This document shows positions 59,336 to 64,000 of a stretch of 64,000 bases of DNA, one piece after another. The DNA is taken from the NCBI GenBank assembly GCA_949987565.1, contig OX465118.1:11551384-11615383 (forward strand), given 5' to 3'. The position numbers and the translations under genes were made by a program. The number at the start of each line of letters is the position of its first letter. Position 1 is the stretch's first letter. Under the pieces are notes generated by a model. It ran no database searches. It was not told the origin of the DNA and saw only the letters and a program-made list of their open reading frames with translations. The stretch comes from Luidia sarsii. Taxonomy: Eukaryota > Echinodermata > Asteroidea > Paxillosida > Luidiidae.

Positions 59336-59850
59336 CATCAATATTGGTGCAGAACACTAAATCGAGCTCCCATTGAACACTGTACACTCATTTTCAAAGC
59401 CAATTATTCCACACCCAAAATAGTTTCTCAGTTCTTGTAGCTATACTGAAAATTGTAGTTTGGACCATGGAGGAATGTTTGGACCGATCATCTCTCAGAT
59501 TCTTTTTATTTTTTGTGCCCTTAGCCGATAAGATTGTTTTGCTGTAATTTATGATAATTACGTACCCCAGAAGAATACACCACCAAAATGTGTAGCCGTC
59601 CAAGCCGAATTTCTCAGTGCACGGATTTTGGGATCAACCTCTCCACTTCTACAGCCAATAGGGCCACATTTAAAGCCAAATATGTTCCAGGTTACACACG
59701 AAATTGAAAAGTGAACCCCCAGGCTGTCTTAAGCTGCACTCATTCTACAATATATCAGTTAATAAGCCTCCAAAGACCCTTATCAAAAAACAATTGTCAA
59801 CACATTATGATAATCAGCTTGGCGGATCCATCCTTCGATTTAGTGTGCTC
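59336..59850. repeat. Dispersed repeat E, copy 2
   Basis: Reverse-oriented copy of 3745-4200, including GGTGCAGAACACTAAATCGA and CTCCACTTCTACAGCCAATA. It has insertions relative to copy 1. No gene is visible in 58976-61010. Confidence 0.7.
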
Positions 59851-61010
59851 CGTTGTGATCTAGCTGTCATTTCGAGCCCAGCGCAGCGGCCCCATTACCC
59901 AACCCTCGATCGAGTGATCGAGGTCCTTCAAGGATCAAGAGGTCGAATCAAGCCATTTCCTTTCCTAAGGTTGAGTACTTTTTGGTCCGCGTTCTAGTCA
60001 GCGCGCATGTGACCGATGACGGTAGCGCGTTCGTACTACGTCTACCTGAATTAATTAACCAATAGAAATCTTCGGAGCGGGCATTTCACAGGCCGCGTGG
60101 TCACTGGGTCAATATCCCTGTTGATGTAATGTAACGGTAAACACCCGTTGGAAACAAACAGATTCATATATTTTGTGATGCTCAATTAAAGCCATCTTGT
60201 TTTTCAAATCGAATCATTGCGCTACATCAATCGAAACAATCACCAAATCGATGAATTCATTAAAAGATAACCTTCCTCAGACGTTCATTCAACTTTTCAA
60301 TGATTTTTTTTTTTAACAATTTCAATGGGCCCATGGACCCTTTGAAATGAAAATCGGAAAAATGGTTTCGTGTCACCAATATTTCGTGAAGATTTAGGCA
60401 TTTTCCAATAAATCATTGTCAATGTTTAAAGTATTCATAGAGGGATTCATTATAGGCCTACTCAAGAAAATTATATAGGCCTACGTTTTTAGGAGATTTT
60501 CGTATTGAAAAAAAATGGTGTTCATCGCATCTTTGAAATGCTGACAAAAGTGTGTTTGCACAGATCGTGTATAATCTAACTCGTACGTGTAGGCCCTACA
60601 TGTATACATGGTGCGGACGTTGTTACTTTGTTTGGATTTCGGCCTATCAAAATCCTTCAGGCTGATTAAATATCTATCTGACAAAACCATCAGAGTGGGA
60701 TTAATTATCTAGGGATTTGCACATTATAAACGATTCGTGATTACGATAACAGGAAAATCCAGTTCATGTACATGTAAGTGTGTCAAATGGCATTATGCAT
60801 GATAGGTTGAGAAACTACAGTCTACGACTTTCAAAAATGGTTTCTTCGTCTCCTCCTCCACCTCCTCTCCTCCTACCCCCTCATCCTCCCCTCCCCTTCC
60901 CCTACTTCTTCTTCAACCCTCAAGGGAACCTCTAAAGACCAGGAAACAAGGAAATGCACAGGCAATCGTACAATCTTTGAGAAGGGATTCCTTGCTTTTT
61001 GTTCGAACTA

Positions 61011-61520
61011 TCATAATCATTTGCTTTTGGAATAATTATTCAGACACTGCCACGCAAAAATACATCGTGTGACTGGAGTGTTCCTTTTACATATGCAGTG
61101 CGTTGGTTACCTCCAAGTTTCCTAGGGGGGAAATGGCCTACGTGGCATGGTTTTGGGCCTCCAACCCTGGTTGGAAAACAAGAGGAGATTTTAAAGTGTA
61201 ACCCACAACCCTGTCACTTGTTCCTGTTAGATCGGGTGCAGCTAGAGGAGGGTTATTAACCTTCATCATAATCATTTGCTTTTGGAATAATTATTCAGAC
61301 ACTGCCACGCAAAAATACATCGTGTGACTGGAGTGTTCCTTTTACATATGCAGTGCGTTGGTTACCTCCAAGTTTCCTAGGGGGGAAATGGCCTACGTGG
61401 CATGGTTTTGGGCCTCCAACCCTGGTTGGAAAGCAAGAGCAGATTTTAAAGTGTAACCCACAACCCCGTCACTTGTTCCTGTTAGATCGAGTGCAGAGGA
61501 GGGTTATTAACCTTGCCGGC
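61011..61520. repeat. 255-bp direct tandem duplication
   Basis: TCATAATCATTTGCTTTTGG starts at 61011 and again at 61266, and the copies stay nearly identical to GAGGGTTATTAACCTT. The second copy runs on into LINE coding sequence, so the duplicated unit ends inside the LINE. Confidence 0.9.
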
Positions 61521-61935
61521 AAGGAGCTTGGGTCGTCATTGCAACCCCTCCCCCATCGTAGGATGGTGGCCACCCTGAATTTCCTCTACCAATATTTCCA
61601 TGGAAGGTGTTCCTCGGCTCTTGCCGACCTATTCCCCCCAGTTAGAACAAATTTTAAGCGAGCAGCCAGGCTGTTTGCCTCCTCTCACCCACACACTCTA
61701 TCTGTCCCTAGGTGTAGAACGGAGAGGTATCGGAACAGCTTCTTCCCTCGTTCTGCCTCTTCCTGGAATTCCCTTCCTGGTTCTTGCTTTCCCCCTGCCT
61801 ACGATCTTGCCCTTTCTAAAAGGAATGTTAATTCCTATCTCCGTCATTCCTGAGTCCCTCTCTATCTCCTTTCTCTAGCCCTTAACTTCGAGTGGCTTTT
61901 CAGCCTTGCTTTGGGCGATCTAGCATAAAAAACTG
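61480..61935 (+). mobile_element. 5'-truncated LINE: C-terminal end of reverse-transcriptase ORF plus 3'UTR
   Basis: The open frame ending at 61853 reads LLDRVQRRVINLAGKEL, then LPHRRMVATLNFLYQYFHGRC, RTERYRNSFFPRSASSWNSL and ends SYLRHS. This is the hallmark C-terminus of jockey/CR1/I-type non-LTR retrotransposon ORF2. The catalytic RT and endonuclease domains are absent. The 3'UTR ends GCCTTGCTTTGGGCGA. This is the longest of six copies in the window. Confidence 0.85.
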
Positions 61936-62433
61936 AAGGGCTTGGAACCATGACCATAGAGATTCCATCGATAGTTTAAAAATAATCCCCACACCATCCC
62001 CCCAAACAGCACAAACGCCACGACAGACAACACTTCTCACCATTTTCAAATTAAACTGTTTGTCATTTCATACATTTTTGTACACATAGCTTTCCAAAAG
62101 CAGCTTTTAATGGATGTACATAATTTCTCTCTTTCTGCATTCGATAAAATATGAAAATAAATATATCTTACAATCCAGTTGGGATAGCACATCAAATTTC
62201 TCAGCTAAAAAGCCACTCTCGAATATTCGCTTTGCAACGGCCAATGTGTACGAAAGGCCTAGCTTGATCAAATCGGGTTCGCAGCAAATCCTTTAGCATT
62301 ATTTCTTACTTCAAGCAAACAAAAGTAAAATACAAGGTGCATGGAATATCGCAAGGGGGAAATGGTTGGTTCCGGTAGTTCCGTTTATCCAAGCAAGACC
62401 GTTTCGTGCTTACCACATTTCTTTTTAGGCTGA

Positions 62434-62666
62434 GGCCGTTTTCGAAATGAAGGCTTAGGCTCGGGCTTAGGATTCGGTCATATTTATCTTACTCAATAAA
62501 ACACCACAGGCATCTAAAAACAAGCGTTTGGCCCCAGTTTCTTGGGGAATACTCTGTACCTATCAAGCAAACAAACCTTCACAATCGGAAACGAACCACG
62601 ACCTGGTTTTGTCAGACGGAGACGAAGCTTGAGCCCGAGCCTAAGCCTTCATTTTCGTAAACGGCC
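62434..62666. mobile_element. TIR repeat A, copy 4 (best preserved)
   Basis: GGCCGTTTTCGAAATGAAGG..GGCTCGGGC at the left, GCCCGAGCCTAAGCC..CGTAAACGGCC at the right, about 38-bp inverted ends, 233 bp in all, non-coding. Confidence 0.85.
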
Positions 62667-62896
62667 TACGGAGCTTTGAACACACCTTTGGGCAAGCACT
62701 GCATGTAGTACACTAGTAAGGGCCTACCATCGTCCCATGAGGCCATCGCATTTATGAAATGGGGTGCGTTTTTTGAAGGTCATAAACAAAGACATTGTTC
62801 AGTTGTTTCGGTTTTTCCCGATGCTGTGATAATTTGTGTACTGTATCATCCGGTTCAACTCTAACGTAACTTTAAAAAAAACCAAAAAAAAACGCG

Positions 62897-63090
62897 ATTA
62901 TACGGCAGTTAATGACTGAATTGCTTCTGACTGGCGCCCCCACATCGGCAAAGACTAGTTGACTATTTGGGAAGGCCACCGTCTAAGGGCTGGATAACTC
63001 AGACGGAAGAGCACTGGTACGTTAATCCAGAGGTCTTGGGTTCAAGTCCCGGTCCAGTCAAAGTTTTCTTTGCCAATTTTTAAATTTGTT
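62897..63090 (+). mobile_element. tRNA-derived element, copy 8
   Basis: Full-length form: ACGGCAGTTAATGACTGAAT leader, CTTCTGACTGGCGCCC, GGCAAAGACTAGTTGAC, a cloverleaf at 62988-63059 (loop ACGTTAA), and the arm GTCAAAGTTTTCTTTGCC. No gene is seen from 63091 to 64000. Confidence 0.8.
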
Positions 63091-64000
63091 CAAAAGTTCC
63101 TAGTCAGTGCAGAGAACAAGGGACTTAAAATACTAATTTAAAATGAGCGCGGTTGCTATGGGTCTCTCACACTTCGACCAATCACGACATAGGGAAAAGG
63201 GGCGCCTAGATGCCCTAAAATGGCGCCACTTGTGGTCTTCGATTTTTGAGTATACACCCAGGCCTCAAATTGTGAAACATCACGTGATACCACTGTGACA
63301 AGCATTATGCATAACCGTGCACAAAATGACACCATAATGATATTATAACTTGAACAAATCCCAGTCTATACTAGCAACTGAAAATCCTGTTTCGATACAA
63401 GAATATTTACGGTACTGCTCATTTGGGGAGAAAATATTGAAGGAGGCTATTGTGTGCTTCTAAATACTCCATATAATGCCCCAATATTGTGCGTTATTCA
63501 ATTAATTGAAACATTAATTTAATATTTCTTAGACGTGTCATGTCACCAGAACTTCAAGTCACTTCAAGAATGGCTAGATTAACAGAATTTCAATGCTCAT
63601 CTACAGTTGTATACAAGGTGATTTGAATGCAAAATTAAATATACAGGCAATAACCACATCTGTACACGATATCAGGGCAAAAACAACGTTTGATGCTTCA
63701 ATTTAAGGCAATTATGGCATTATGGAAGCGAGATAAAACAATCATTGTCGAGGAAACTGAAAAAAATATCAGAAATTATGAAACAGAATCAAGCCATGTT
63801 TTAGAGACTACCGTCGACAAGTAGTGCATCTCAGCATCCACAGTTGTGTCAGACAAAGAAACAAAGATGTTTCAGTTACCTCTTGCATTCTCTTGTTTTT
63901 GGTGTCTACTACTTTACATACTGCACTAATCTAAAATGTACTTGATTTATACCACAGGTATCATATTCATATATATACACAGAACATCCACAGACAATAC

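Overview
The window is animal nuclear DNA: protein-coding genes broken by GT-AG introns, long non-coding stretches, and many kinds of dispersed repeat. The gene set is an ADMP-type BMP ligand, a METTL14, a CHCHD1/mS37 and an EFCAB6-like EF-hand protein. With introns of about 0.5-1 kb and abundant MITE- and SINE-like debris, it suggests a marine bilaterian, most likely an invertebrate deuterostome (echinoderm, hemichordate or cephalochordate). The species cannot be fixed from the sequence alone.

Layout. 1-13588 holds no gene I can support; it contains a 520-bp ATC microsatellite, purine minisatellites and dispersed repeats. 13589-34127 (+) is the ADMP-like gene: five coding exons and a 16.6-kb first intron full of repeats. 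36828-38263 (-) is a three-exon CHCHD1 homologue. 38926-44789 (+) is METTL14 in ten exons. 46566-58304 (-) is an EFCAB6-like gene in sixteen exons. 58305-64000 holds repeats only. ADMP and CHCHD1 are tail to tail, CHCHD1 and METTL14 are head to head with 662 bp between start codons, and METTL14 and EFCAB6 are tail to tail. I derived all exon joins by hand; the reading frame stays open through every junction in all four genes.

The genes do not form one pathway. ADMP is a secreted dorsoventral patterning ligand, METTL14 is the RNA-binding half of the m6A writer, CHCHD1 is a small-subunit mitochondrial ribosomal protein, and EFCAB6 is a ciliary or sperm EF-hand protein. The CHCHD1/METTL14 pair probably shares a bidirectional promoter containing a full CRE palindrome. 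EFCAB6 has an RFX X-box-like site upstream of its start.

The most unusual content is in the repeats. (1) A family at 14 or more loci carries a hammerhead-ribozyme-like core, occurs as near-perfect inverted pairs (one with 59-bp perfect arms and a 3-nt loop) and once as a 154-bp tandem array. (2) A tRNA-like element has its cloverleaf near the 3' end, bracketed by complementary arms, and shows two anticodon-loop subfamilies. (3) Several TIR elements lie in introns of all the larger genes. (4) ADMP exon 2 begins with a consensus donor directly after its acceptor, which is recursive-splice architecture in a long intron.
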